Of a DNA stretch of 12,234 nucleotides, positions 1 to 6,355 are shown piece after piece; position 1 is the first letter of the stretch, and each line of letters opens with the position of its first letter. The stretch comes from Bacteriovoracaceae bacterium. Its GTDB lineage: Bacteria; Bdellovibrionota; UBA1018. The notes under the pieces are model-generated. The model was not told where the DNA came from. It made no database searches and saw nothing but the letters and a program-made list of their open reading frames with translations. The stretch covers positions 1-12,234 of the forward strand of contig JAHFAB010000020.1 in assembly GCA_023250795.1 (NCBI GenBank), written 5' to 3'. The position numbers and the translations under genes were made by a program.

Positions 1-258
1 TGCTCGGTCATCATGGGAAGTGTCTGTTATCTTACCTTTATTACGATTAACCCCAAGATTTTAGACATCGCGTTATACCCTTGGGTTGGAAAAGCAAGTA
101 TCCCTCTGGTTCGAACGATGAAAGTCAGTTTATGGATATTTGAGGGGATTTTCCTCATGATTTGGCTCTGCAGAATGATGGGGTTAACTGAATTAAATGA
201 TTCTATCGATTTTTTTATTAATAAATTGAAAAAGAAGCTGAGAGCAAATAAGAATTAA
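1..258 (+). CDS. Membrane protein of unknown family, C-terminal part
   Basis: The reading frame is open from the first base of the window to a TAA at 256-258, so the gene probably starts outside. An ATG at 13 exists, but no Shine-Dalgarno can be judged there. The visible 85 residues contain two hydrophobic stretches, roughly CYLTFITI...LDIALYPWVG and VSLWIFEGIFLMIWLC. They are followed by a strongly basic tail (NKLKKKLRANKN), the pattern of an inner-membrane protein with a cytoplasmic C-terminus. I do not recognise the family and no catalytic motif is visible. The next gene lies about 55 nt downstream on the same strand, so the two may be co-transcribed. Confidence 0.5.
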   Translation, partial: CSVIMGSVCYLTFITINPKILDIALYPWVGKASIPLVRTMKVSLWIFEGIFLMIWLCRMMGLTELNDSIDFFINKLKKKLRANKN

Positions 259-314
259 GCTAATGTGGAGAGGCAGTCTACACCTCAATTGGACATAGAA
301 AGCGGAGCTGAATG

Positions 315-761
315 ATGGCGACTCAAAGAGAAACAGTACGAATGCTTTGTAAGAGTATTATCAATCGTTTAGAGAATCACAAATCTATCTCTTTTCCTCC
401 TCGATTGAGACAAATTATCCAAGATGAAATTTTTACACTCGTCGGCCCTCTCATTTTAACAGACGAGGATGTCAAAGAAAGAGCCTATGCGAAAATAGGT
501 GCACAATCTGAACTTTTGCAAGAAGTGGGCTCGGCAGAAACTGATCAGTACCGCGCAGCAAAGGCCGTAGTAAAAAACTCCCTCGGTGATGATGTCTTGA
601 ACGGGTTTTACTTTCAACGTCCGCTGCGGACTGTTGCCAATTCCTTGGCAGAATACTTCATGCGCTCTTCCCATATTGACGATGTCTATGAAACAGATGA
701 AGATCTGGAAATGCAAATTATAGAAGTGGTAAAAAAGTTCAACCCTGCTGAACTTCATTAA
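315..761 (+). CDS. DUF507-like protein
   Basis: This is a 148-residue soluble acidic protein without signal peptide or membrane segment. The run from RLRQIIQDEIFTLVGPLILTDEDVKERAYAKIG, and the end of the protein, resemble the DUF507 family of small helical proteins found in delta-type proteobacteria; members have no established biochemical role. That assignment is by eye. Two ATG codons stand in tandem at 312 and 315. The Shine-Dalgarno GGAG at 304-307 is 7 nt from the second and only 4 nt from the first, so 315 is the likelier start. No terminator with a T-tract follows. Confidence 0.6.
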   Translation: MATQRETVRMLCKSIINRLENHKSISFPPRLRQIIQDEIFTLVGPLILTDEDVKERAYAKIGAQSELLQEVGSAETDQYRAAKAVVKNSLGDDVLNGFYFQRPLRTVANSLAEYFMRSSHIDDVYETDEDLEMQIIEVVKKFNPAELH

Positions 762-924
762 AATCGGTTAAGAATTAGACACTGTCTAAAAAATCCACAG
801 ATTTTGTAATTTTCTTCTAGAGCTGTGCTGACACATCTTGTTCTAACTCTCTGATTTGAATTGAAATAAACAAGTTCATTTTCTTAACAACTCAGGCTTT
901 CATCTTGCATTTATATAATGAGCT
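762..924. other. AT-rich intergenic stretch with a small hairpin
   Basis: No gene is supported here. The only structure I see is TTAGAC-ACT-GTCTAA at 775-789, a 6-bp stem with a 3-nt loop just after the DUF507-like gene. It is followed by A residues rather than T residues, so it is not a canonical rho-independent terminator for the + strand. The rest is AT-rich and probably upstream regulatory DNA for the next gene. Confidence 0.35.
914..919 (+). promoter_or_regulatory. Consensus -10 box in front of the small ORF
   Basis: TATAAT matches the sigma-70 -10 consensus exactly. A start point seven bases after the hexamer would fall at about 926, on the GTG start codon (925) of the small ORF, which implies a leaderless or nearly leaderless transcript. 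No good -35 hexamer is seen 16-18 nt upstream, so this call rests on the -10 alone. Confidence 0.35.
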
Positions 925-1089
925 GTGTGGAAACGTTTTTTATTTATTTCAATCATTCTGAGTTTACTGACAAGTTTGTCTTGGCTTTGTAAAATTGTCG
1001 AAAGCACTACCCACAGATCTCTCGCAACAAATGAAAATCATAAAACTGTTGAAGAACCTTTAGTAGTTGAGCCTATTGAACCGGAATAA
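925..1089 (+). CDS. Small 54-residue membrane-anchored or secreted protein, unknown
   Basis: A GTG at 925 opens a 54-codon frame ending with TAA at 1087-1089. The protein begins MWKRFLFISIILSLLTSLSW, a basic start and long hydrophobic segment typical of a signal peptide or single membrane anchor. It ends in a glutamate- and proline-rich tail (EEPLVVEPIEPE). It has no recognisable family. Support comes from the signal-like N-terminus, a consensus -10 box directly upstream, and the stop codon overlapping the Shine-Dalgarno AAAGGAG (1088-1094) of the transglycosylase gene, as expected for translational coupling. There is no clear Shine-Dalgarno for its own GTG. The reading is inferred from sequence shape only. 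Confidence 0.45.
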   Translation: MWKRFLFISIILSLLTSLSWLCKIVESTTHRSLATNENHKTVEEPLVVEPIEPE

Positions 1090-1094
1090 AGGAG
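1088..1094 (+). promoter_or_regulatory. Strong Shine-Dalgarno deciding the transglycosylase start
   Basis: AAAGGAG overlaps the TAA stop of the small upstream ORF and stands 8 nt before a TTG at 1103. This is the best ribosome-binding site in the area. It argues for translation from TTG 1103 rather than the TTG at 1067 (inside the small ORF) or the ATG at 1139 (no Shine-Dalgarno). Confidence 0.5.
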
Positions 1095-1102
1095 CGTATC
1101 GT

Positions 1103-1132
1103 TTGACAAGTTTTTGGACACTCGAATACAAT
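1103..1132 (+). promoter_or_regulatory. Sigma-70-like promoter TTGACA-N18-TACAAT
   Basis: TTGACA at 1103-1108 and TACAAT at 1127-1132 are separated by 18 nt. A start site seven bases further on would be about 1139, exactly the A of the ATG that begins MRVIPALF. If used, it would give a leaderless mRNA for a slightly shorter transglycosylase precursor. It overlaps the TTG start codon at 1103, so it may be a second promoter or a chance match. Confidence 0.4.
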
Positions 1133-2467
1133 AAGAAAATGAGGGTCATTCCTGCTCTGTTTATCGCCCTATTTGCCACCCTGTTTGTGGGAGGCTGTGC
1201 CCATATACGCAGGGAGAATTCTCCTAAAACAGTTGCTGAGGTCATACGCCAAGACCTGAAAGAGGATCAAAGTTCAAATTCTTTCAATAACCCCAAAGAA
1301 ATAACTGTGCGCGGCGTCAAACTACAAAACACCCAATTCGACATCCCCATTACGATCAATTCTAAAGTTGAACACTGGGTGGATTATTTTACTGGGAGAG
1401 GGAGAGAACACTTTGAACGTTACTTAGAACGTTCAGAGCTTTACATCCCTTATATTACCCCCATTTTAAAACAAAACGGTTTGCCTGAGGATCTCGTTTA
1501 TCTGGCGATGATTGAAAGCGGGTTTAACAACCATGCCCGTTCTCGAGCAAAAGCAGTGGGTCCATGGCAGTTTATCTCTGGAACTGGAAAAAAATATGGC
1601 TTGATGGTCAATTGGTGGGTTGATGAACGGAGAGATACAAAGAAATCTACTTTGGCTGCAGTTCAGTTTTTAAAAGATTTACACGAAATGTTTCAGAGCT
1701 GGGAACTTGCCATTGCTGCCTATAACTCAGGCGAATCGAAAATAATTAGAGCAATTCGAAGGTATGGCGTTTTTGATTTTTGGGTTATTTCTAAGCAAAG
1801 ATTCTTAAGACCTGAAACGAGAGACTATGTTCCAAAAATGATCGCAGCTGCACTGATTGCGAAAAATAGGACACAGTTTGGGTTTCAACCTTCCTCTTCG
1901 AAACCCATACAAGAAGAAACTCTTGTAGGTGATCTCAGTGCTTCAGAACTCACGGAACTCGAAATCGATGGACCCGCTGACCTACTCAAAATTGCCAGTG
2001 CAGCAGAGCTCCCCTATCCAACCATCAAAAATCTAAATCCTGAAATCCTAAGATGGTGTACTCCTCCTCAAACAGAAAGCTATAGAATCAAACTCCCCAC
2101 CAGTGTGAAAGACAAGTTTTTAGCAACCTACAATCACTCTGCTTTTCCTAAAAAAATAGAATTCATGACTTACAAAGTGCGAAAAGGAGAAAATATCACT
2201 CGAGTGGCTCGTCACTTTGGCATTCATTCAGACCCCATCAGTGAACTCAATCACCTCTCTCCGAAGTCACCCCTTCAAGTCGGTTCTCGTCTTTTTTTGC
2301 CCATGCCAAATGATCGCTCTCGAAGCCTTGCTTCATTGGAAATAAAAGACCCCCCTGAAAAACGGAAACACCATCGTAAAGGCTCTCGTAAACTTTACCG
2401 TGTGACATATAAAAATCGCGAGGGAGCCCGCGCTAAGCCAGTTCAGAGCTCTCGAGGGGACACCTAA
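1103..2467 (+). CDS. MltD-like lytic transglycosylase lipoprotein with LysM domain
   Basis: Predicted to cleave peptidoglycan glycan strands in the periplasm from a lipid anchor. From ATG 1139 the protein starts with a basic residue, a hydrophobic segment and the lipobox VGGC, so Cys would be the lipidated residue. From TTG 1103 there are 12 further N-terminal residues. The SLT domain is clear: YLAMIESGFNNHARSRAKAVG carries the catalytic Glu of AMIES (residue 138 from TTG), then GPWQFISGTGKKYGL and AIAAYNSGESKI. A LysM module (YKVRKGENITRVARHFGI...LFLPMP) lies near the C-terminus, followed by a basic tail (KRKHHRKGSRK). A region between SLT and LysM may be a degenerate second LysM. About 454 residues is in the usual range for the MltD family. 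It probably forms a transcription unit with the small ORF upstream. Confidence 0.88.
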   Translation: MTSFWTLEYNKKMRVIPALFIALFATLFVGGCAHIRRENSPKTVAEVIRQDLKEDQSSNSFNNPKEITVRGVKLQNTQFDIPITINSKVEHWVDYFTGRGREHFERYLERSELYIPYITPILKQNGLPEDLVYLAMIESGFNNHARSRAKAVGPWQFISGTGKKYGLMVNWWVDERRDTKKSTLAAVQFLKDLHEMFQSWELAIAAYNSGESKIIRAIRRYGVFDFWVISKQRFLRPETRDYVPKMIAAALIAKNRTQFGFQPSSSKPIQEETLVGDLSASELTELEIDGPADLLKIASAAELPYPTIKNLNPEILRWCTPPQTESYRIKLPTSVKDKFLATYNHSAFPKKIEFMTYKVRKGENITRVARHFGIHSDPISELNHLSPKSPLQVGSRLFLPMPNDRSRSLASLEIKDPPEKRKHHRKGSRKLYRVTYKNREGARAKPVQSSRGDT

Positions 2468-2477
2468 CCTCATTTCA

Positions 2478-2725
2478 AACATGCATCAAAACATGGGGTG
2501 AATTTCTTAGGTTGTATTTTCAAAATCATATAATTTTTAATCCTTTAAAATAATGGGATGAGGTGTCGGCACGGCATCCTGCCTTGGGACCCTCACGCTC
2601 TTCCATGAGCTGTGGACATCCATGTCCTCCCAACGCCTCACTCATCCCATTATTTTAAAGGATTAAAAATTATATGATTTTGAAAATACAACCTAAGAAA
2701 TTCACCCCATGTTTTGATGCATGTT
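2478..2725. repeat. 248-bp fold-back element, perfect 85-bp inverted arms
   Basis: Bases 2478-2562 and 2641-2725 are exact reverse complements over 85 of 85 positions, separated by a 78-nt centre. The arms are AT-rich (about 27% GC) and the centre GC-rich (about 62%). The outermost ends include ATGCAT. No transposase is inside, and no target-site duplication directly abuts the arms. The element fills the gap between the transglycosylase stop and lysC. A transcript through it would fold into an extremely long hairpin, so it could isolate the two genes. A non-autonomous mobile element (MITE-like or fold-back) is the most natural reading; regulatory hairpin is the alternative. Confidence 0.85.
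2560..2639. other. Structured GC-rich core of the fold-back element
   Basis: The centre has nested complementarity. GAGGTGT (2560-2566) pairs with ACGCCTC (2633-2639) with one G-T wobble, GGCA-TCC-TGCC (2573-2583) forms a hairpin, and TTGGGA (2584-2589) pairs with TCCCAA (2628-2633). Inside that lie CACGCTC/GAGCTGTG with one bulge and GGACAT-CC-ATGTCC (2614-2627). The first and third stems share base 2633, and the first shares its GAG with the long arms, so alternative foldings compete. The pairings are read by eye and no energy was computed. It could be the functional centre of a mobile element or an RNA. Confidence 0.4.
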
Positions 2726-2742
2726 CCTCTTTTCTTTAAATA

Positions 2743-2766
2743 TGCTATATCCCATAGATCTATGGG
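2743..2766 (+). promoter_or_regulatory. Extended -10 and 16-bp palindrome over the lysC start
   Basis: TG-C-TATATC at 2743-2751 resembles an extended -10 promoter, with a start expected about 2758. CCCATAGATCTATGGG at 2751-2766 is a perfect palindrome containing the ATG of lysC at 2762. No Shine-Dalgarno is visible. The palindrome could be an operator, or in RNA a 6-bp hairpin with loop GATC holding the start codon. Both readings are inference. Confidence 0.4.
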
Positions 2767-3940
2767 CCTTATCGTACAAAAATATGGTGGAACCTCTGTA
2801 GATTCCCCCGAACACATCAGAACAGTCGCTCAGAAAATTACTCAAACACGACAACAAGGTCATTCTCTCATTGTAGTAGTTAGCGCAATGGGCCATACCA
2901 CTGATGAACTCATAGCTCTTGCCCATCGCGTGTCAGCAAAACCGCCTCACCGCGAAATGGACATGCTCCTCTCGACAGGGGAAAGAATCTCGATGGCTCT
3001 GCTAAGCATGGCTTTAGCTGAACAAAATACGGCAGCTGTTTCGTATACTGGATCACAGTCTGGAATTATTACTGATGAAAGCCACCGATGTGCAAAAATT
3101 CGAAAAATTCTTGGGGATCGAGTGAAAAAATCTTTGTCCGAAGAAAAAGTAGTCATAGTCGCTGGATTTCAAGGAGTCAGTGAAAGCAAAGAGATCACTA
3201 CACTGGGGCGCGGAGGATCTGATACCACAGCAATCGCTCTTGCAGCTGCTTTAGGAGCTGAGGTCTGTGACATCTACACAGACGTAGACGGAGTTTATTC
3301 TGCAGACCCAAGTATAGTGCCTGATGCAAAGCTGTTAAAAAAAGTTTCGTATTCATTTATGATCGAAATGTCTTCTCTAGGTGCTGGAGTGCTCCACCCA
3401 CGCTGTGTAGAAATGGCTCGGCGATATGGTGTAAAAATGAGAGTAAAAAACAGTTTAAACCAAAACGAAGGAACTGAGGTTGTTATGGAAGAAGTAAGAG
3501 TAACTGGGGTGACGTCCGACGATTCTAAAATCCTTCTCAAAATAAAACTCATGCGCGCAACAACACTCTCCTCGATCTGGGATCAAGCAGCTTTATCAAA
3601 TCTGACTTTTTTAGCCCCTTTCTTCTCAGACGGAAGTGTGCGCTGCTTCATCGAAAGAAATTCAGAACCAGAGTGGAAAAAATTCTTAGAAAAGCTAAAA
3701 CTCGAAGGTTTTGTACAGGAATACGAGTTCTTTCATTCCTTAATTCCTGTATCCTTAGTGGGAAGTCATTTTTTGCATGATGGGAAAGCACTTTGCTCAG
3801 TTTTAAGTCGGCTTTCTGAAAATGGGATCCAAGTAACCGATGGGGTGGCTTCTCCCATGGCAATTACTTTGGCAGTGCCACGGAACCACATGAAAGAAGC
3901 AGTACAGTGTTTACATCAGAAATTCGTGATAGAATCCTAG
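2762..3940 (+). CDS. lysC: Aspartokinase with diverged regulatory domain
   Basis: Phosphorylates aspartate, the first step toward lysine, threonine, methionine and diaminopimelate. The 392-residue length fits a monofunctional aspartokinase. Kinase motifs are intact: KYGGTSV at 7-13, STGERISMALLS, GRGGSDTTA at 149-157, YTDVDGVYSADP near 172-183 and SSLGAGVLHPRCVEMA at 204-219. The start is placed at ATG 2762 because MGLIVQKYGGTS is the normal N-terminus; codons further upstream lie in the fold-back arm. The C-terminal ~145 residues sit where two ACT domains belong, but the usual effector-binding pattern is poorly kept. For example, the second unit reads VSLVGSHFLHDGKALCSVLS and then IQVTDGVASPMAITLAV. 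Feedback control may therefore be altered. The next gene begins 3 nt after the stop. Confidence 0.9.
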   Translation: MGLIVQKYGGTSVDSPEHIRTVAQKITQTRQQGHSLIVVVSAMGHTTDELIALAHRVSAKPPHREMDMLLSTGERISMALLSMALAEQNTAAVSYTGSQSGIITDESHRCAKIRKILGDRVKKSLSEEKVVIVAGFQGVSESKEITTLGRGGSDTTAIALAAALGAEVCDIYTDVDGVYSADPSIVPDAKLLKKVSYSFMIEMSSLGAGVLHPRCVEMARRYGVKMRVKNSLNQNEGTEVVMEEVRVTGVTSDDSKILLKIKLMRATTLSSIWDQAALSNLTFLAPFFSDGSVRCFIERNSEPEWKKFLEKLKLEGFVQEYEFFHSLIPVSLVGSHFLHDGKALCSVLSRLSENGIQVTDGVASPMAITLAVPRNHMKEAVQCLHQKFVIES

Positions 3941-3943
3941 TTC

Positions 3944-4969
3944 ATGAGCTCAATCGATAAAACTATGAAAATAACGGTCATGGGAGATGGATGGAGTGCC
4001 CTGGGGGCCATCGGATTTTTGAAACATCAGGGATGTACTGTTCACTGGATCAAAGGGGCGAGCCCAAAACTCATAGCGCCTTTCCCAGGTCTACAACTCA
4101 ACTCAGGCGCTGAAGTTTGGAAAGAACTGATGTCGGTTTTAGAGATTGATGCTGGCGAATTGACTGCGGGGACTTTTTTAAGAGAGTTTCGCAATAAAAA
4201 CTTCCAAATCCCAAACTGGGAAAAGACCTCTAATAAAGAGAAACTTTGGAGCCCTGAGGTCATATTTTCTGCTCAAGATGAAGCACGATTTGAACTAGAA
4301 CTTTTTGAAATAGAAGAATTAGCACGCAAAGCCTTACAAAATGTTCCTAAAACTGAGGGAATCACTGTTCAAGAACTCAAGATTGAAAATCAAAAGCTCA
4401 AAGGCGTTGTATTATCTAATGGGCAGGTGATAGAAACTGACTTCTTAATTTGTGCAGATCGAAATATCAAAGTCGTGGGATTGGATGGATTCAAAAAAAC
4501 AAGTCCAGTGGGAATGATCCAAGCTTTGTTTACTCATTCTGAGTTTATGCCAGGAGCCTCTCATGAGAGTTTTTTCGCACCACTCCATAAAGAAGCCGGA
4601 GAAGAAATCGAACGAAATGTTTGGGGATACTTTATGACGGGAGGCCGAAAAAGCCTCTGGAGTGTTCTACTCTCTGAAGATGAAACAGAAAACAACCATG
4701 AAATCCTCAAAAAATTAAGAAAAATGAAACAAGCTTTGGATCGGATGTTTCAAGGACCAGAGTGGCTTCCTCAGGGAAAGAGTAGTTTTATCTCTACGAT
4801 TATGGATGAACAGGTGAGATTCATCGAAGAGGCCTTATTTCTAAAAACAGAGCCACCCAAAGAACCTATCCTTTCGAAAGAAATTCTGGGCGTAGCTTTT
4901 CTAACAGACGCGTTTGGTCCTGCGACTGCCCTTCTGCAAGTGAAAATGTTGTTGGATAGAGGGTTTTAA
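3944..4969 (+). CDS. Rossmann-type nucleotide-binding protein, unknown function
   Basis: The N-terminus MKITVMGDGWSALGAIGFLK resembles the beta-alpha-beta dinucleotide-binding fold of FAD/NAD-dependent oxidoreductases, with GDGWSALG in place of the classic GxGxxG. A later stretch (GVVLSNGQVIETDFLICAD) is like the strand-turn that precedes the second flavin-contact region of such enzymes. The end (LGVAFLTDAFGPATALLQVKMLLDRG) could be the C-terminal cap of the fold. No signal peptide or membrane segment is present. I cannot name a family. It starts 3 nt after the lysC stop, so it is probably co-transcribed with lysC. An alternative start is ATG 3965; neither has a strong Shine-Dalgarno. Its last 104 nt overlap the ComF-type gene on the other strand. 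Confidence 0.65.
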   Translation: MSSIDKTMKITVMGDGWSALGAIGFLKHQGCTVHWIKGASPKLIAPFPGLQLNSGAEVWKELMSVLEIDAGELTAGTFLREFRNKNFQIPNWEKTSNKEKLWSPEVIFSAQDEARFELELFEIEELARKALQNVPKTEGITVQELKIENQKLKGVVLSNGQVIETDFLICADRNIKVVGLDGFKKTSPVGMIQALFTHSEFMPGASHESFFAPLHKEAGEEIERNVWGYFMTGGRKSLWSVLLSEDETENNHEILKKLRKMKQALDRMFQGPEWLPQGKSSFISTIMDEQVRFIEEALFLKTEPPKEPILSKEILGVAFLTDAFGPATALLQVKMLLDRGF

Positions 4970-5699
4970 AAGGTTTTACACCTAGACAAAAGATATGGAT
5001 TTCTTGAACCCCATGACTTGCCAATACTTTAGAGGCTTCCCGCAAAGTGTGTCCGGTAGTCATAAAATCGTCGATTAATATTACTTTTTTCGGGGTTTTG
5101 TTCTGAGGTTCTGAACTATTCTGATGATCTGGGTTGAAAACGAATCGAATTTTATTTTTCAACCGATCCTGTACAGAAAGCTCCGCTTGTCTGGACTGAT
5201 TGCCTGCAAAATCATTGTGATCTTTTTCTGGTACTAAAAGAAGATTACACAGGGGGAGCCCGGTCTCCCTTCTCAGCCAGTTTGCTAATAAAAGTGCAGG
5301 ACTCCCTCGAAGCCGCCATGCACGCGGAAATCGTTGAGGGACAGGAACAAGCACTTGGGCCTGAGTTTCTAATAAAGTATTTCTCAAGCAAGAGTCCATC
5401 ATTAGGACTTTGCGATCGAAAATCGGACCCCTTCTTTTCTTCCATGATCGCAAGATCGCATGAGTTTCTCCGATCAGAATGTATTTTGAGGTATATGAAA
5501 ATATCCGATTTTCCTCCTGAGAGTTTATCCAAGGCCTTTCACAAGGCGTTCCATTTTGTATTAAACAGGCCGGACTTCCGCAATTTTTACAAAGAGGCGG
5601 ACAGGGGGTCAATGCACCCAAGCAGTTCTGGCATAGAGGGAAACTTTCCTGGTGTGTGGGATGAGCGCAATGGATACAACTAAAAAAGAGAGAGAACAT
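4866..5699 (-). CDS. ComF-family phosphoribosyltransferase-fold protein
   Basis: The 277-residue protein has the ComF layout. An N-terminal cysteine cluster has CxxC pairs at residues 8/11, 23/26 and 37/40, likely metal-binding. A middle region contains VLVPVPQRFPRAWRLRGSPALLLA, then NQSRQAELSVQDRLKN. A PRPP-loop motif VILIDDFMTTGHTL lies at 206-219. ComF proteins are linked to DNA uptake and recombination in several bacteria, though many members are uncharacterised. About 35 residues after VKPF are beyond the usual end and lie in the antisense overlap with the + strand Rossmann gene. The start is 8 nt after the glycosyltransferase stop, so it is the last gene of that operon. No strong Shine-Dalgarno is visible. 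Confidence 0.85.
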   Translation of the reverse strand: MFSLFFSCIHCAHPTHQESFPLCQNCLGALTPCPPLCKNCGSPACLIQNGTPCERPWINSQEENRIFSYTSKYILIGETHAILRSWKKRRGPIFDRKVLMMDSCLRNTLLETQAQVLVPVPQRFPRAWRLRGSPALLLANWLRRETGLPLCNLLLVPEKDHNDFAGNQSRQAELSVQDRLKNKIRFVFNPDHQNSSEPQNKTPKKVILIDDFMTTGHTLREASKVLASHGVQEIHIFCLGVKPFKTLYPTTFSLAEGQSQDQTRLLEKLRPEFLSKG

Positions 5700-5707
5700 C
5701 CGTAAGA

Positions 5708-6355
5708 CTAATGCGAAAAGCGTGCCAAAAGCACCTGCCTTAAAGTCAAAACTGCGTGTCTTAAGGTCGTCTTCATCCAGCCATGAGTCTGATATTTTCT
5801 AGCACTTGTGGAAAGAGCGGCCCCCGTGCAATGAACTTTGATCCCATTTTTTCTAGCCTTCCACACAAAGTGATGATCCTCTCCAAAGCGAGCCTCTTCT
5901 GAAAATCCTCCAAGTTTATAAAAAAGTTCCCGTGAAATACAAAAACCCTGATCACCAAATGGAAGTCCAAAAAAATGCGACCTAATCCACACGCCCTTTT
6001 GGTTCAGTAGGGTGAGCCAGGGACCGTCTTTTAGAAAATGCAAATTAAAATAATGAAGTGCGTGAGGATACCCCCGAACACTTTTAAGAAGAGCGGAGAG
6101 CGTATTTTTATGTAATCGTGAGTCAGCATGGAGGAACCAAAGGTATTTTTTCTGAGTCGCTTCCACTCCCGCGTTGAGTTGTTTCGCACGCCCCATTTCA
6201 GAGCGGACCCAACGGATGTTTTTTGGAAACTTCAGAGGAGCACTCGTCACACCTACTAAAATAATTTCCACAGGCGATTTTCCGAGGTCTGGCAAAAGTT
6301 TTTCCCAAGTATAGTCGCCTGGACCCACAGGAATAATCACTGCGAAAGACTTCAT
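5708..6355 (-). CDS. Family 2 glycosyltransferase, TIGR04283-like
   Basis: A 215-residue GT-A type glycosyltransferase. MKSFAVIIPV opens the nucleotide-sugar fold. GRAKQLNAGVEATQ (55-68) and YLWFLHADSRL (71-81, with HAD in the DxD position) are characteristic of the short TIGR04283 transferases. GLPFGDQGFCISRELF (130-145) and the GED at 158-160, a candidate catalytic acid region, follow. The C-terminus has a basic helix (TTLRHAVLTLRQVLLARFS) that might rest on the membrane. Donor and acceptor are unknown. Its ATG overlaps the TGA of mtnP as ATGA, indicating translational coupling. TIGR04283 proteins are often near rSAM or selenodomain genes, but none is visible here. Confidence 0.85.
   Translation of the reverse strand: MKSFAVIIPVGPGDYTWEKLLPDLGKSPVEIILVGVTSAPLKFPKNIRWVRSEMGRAKQLNAGVEATQKKYLWFLHADSRLHKNTLSALLKSVRGYPHALHYFNLHFLKDGPWLTLLNQKGVWIRSHFFGLPFGDQGFCISRELFYKLGGFSEEARFGEDHHFVWKARKNGIKVHCTGAALSTSARKYQTHGWMKTTLRHAVLTLRQVLLARFSH

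Noticed and set aside
456..758. 100-codon minus-strand frame within the DUF507-like gene
   Set aside because: Antisense shadow with poor composition; the + strand frame has a Shine-Dalgarno and family resemblance.
775..789. Rho-independent terminator after the DUF507-like gene
   Set aside because: The stem is only 6 bp and AT-rich, and is followed by A residues instead of T on the coding strand.
2478..2725. Integron attC site or simple amplification chimera
   Set aside because: The core lacks a proper GTTRRRY/RYYYAAC pair at its ends. A chimera would continue as reverse complement beyond 85 bp, but the flanks differ.
2714..2761. Longer lysC N-terminus starting at TTG/ATG inside the right fold-back arm
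   Set aside because: These codons lie mostly in the repeat arm, have no Shine-Dalgarno, and the family's natural N-terminus begins at ATG 2762.
5282..5683. 133-codon + strand frame antisense to the ComF-type gene
   Set aside because: It is the shadow of a strongly conserved ComF coding sequence and has no recognisable motif or ribosome-binding site.
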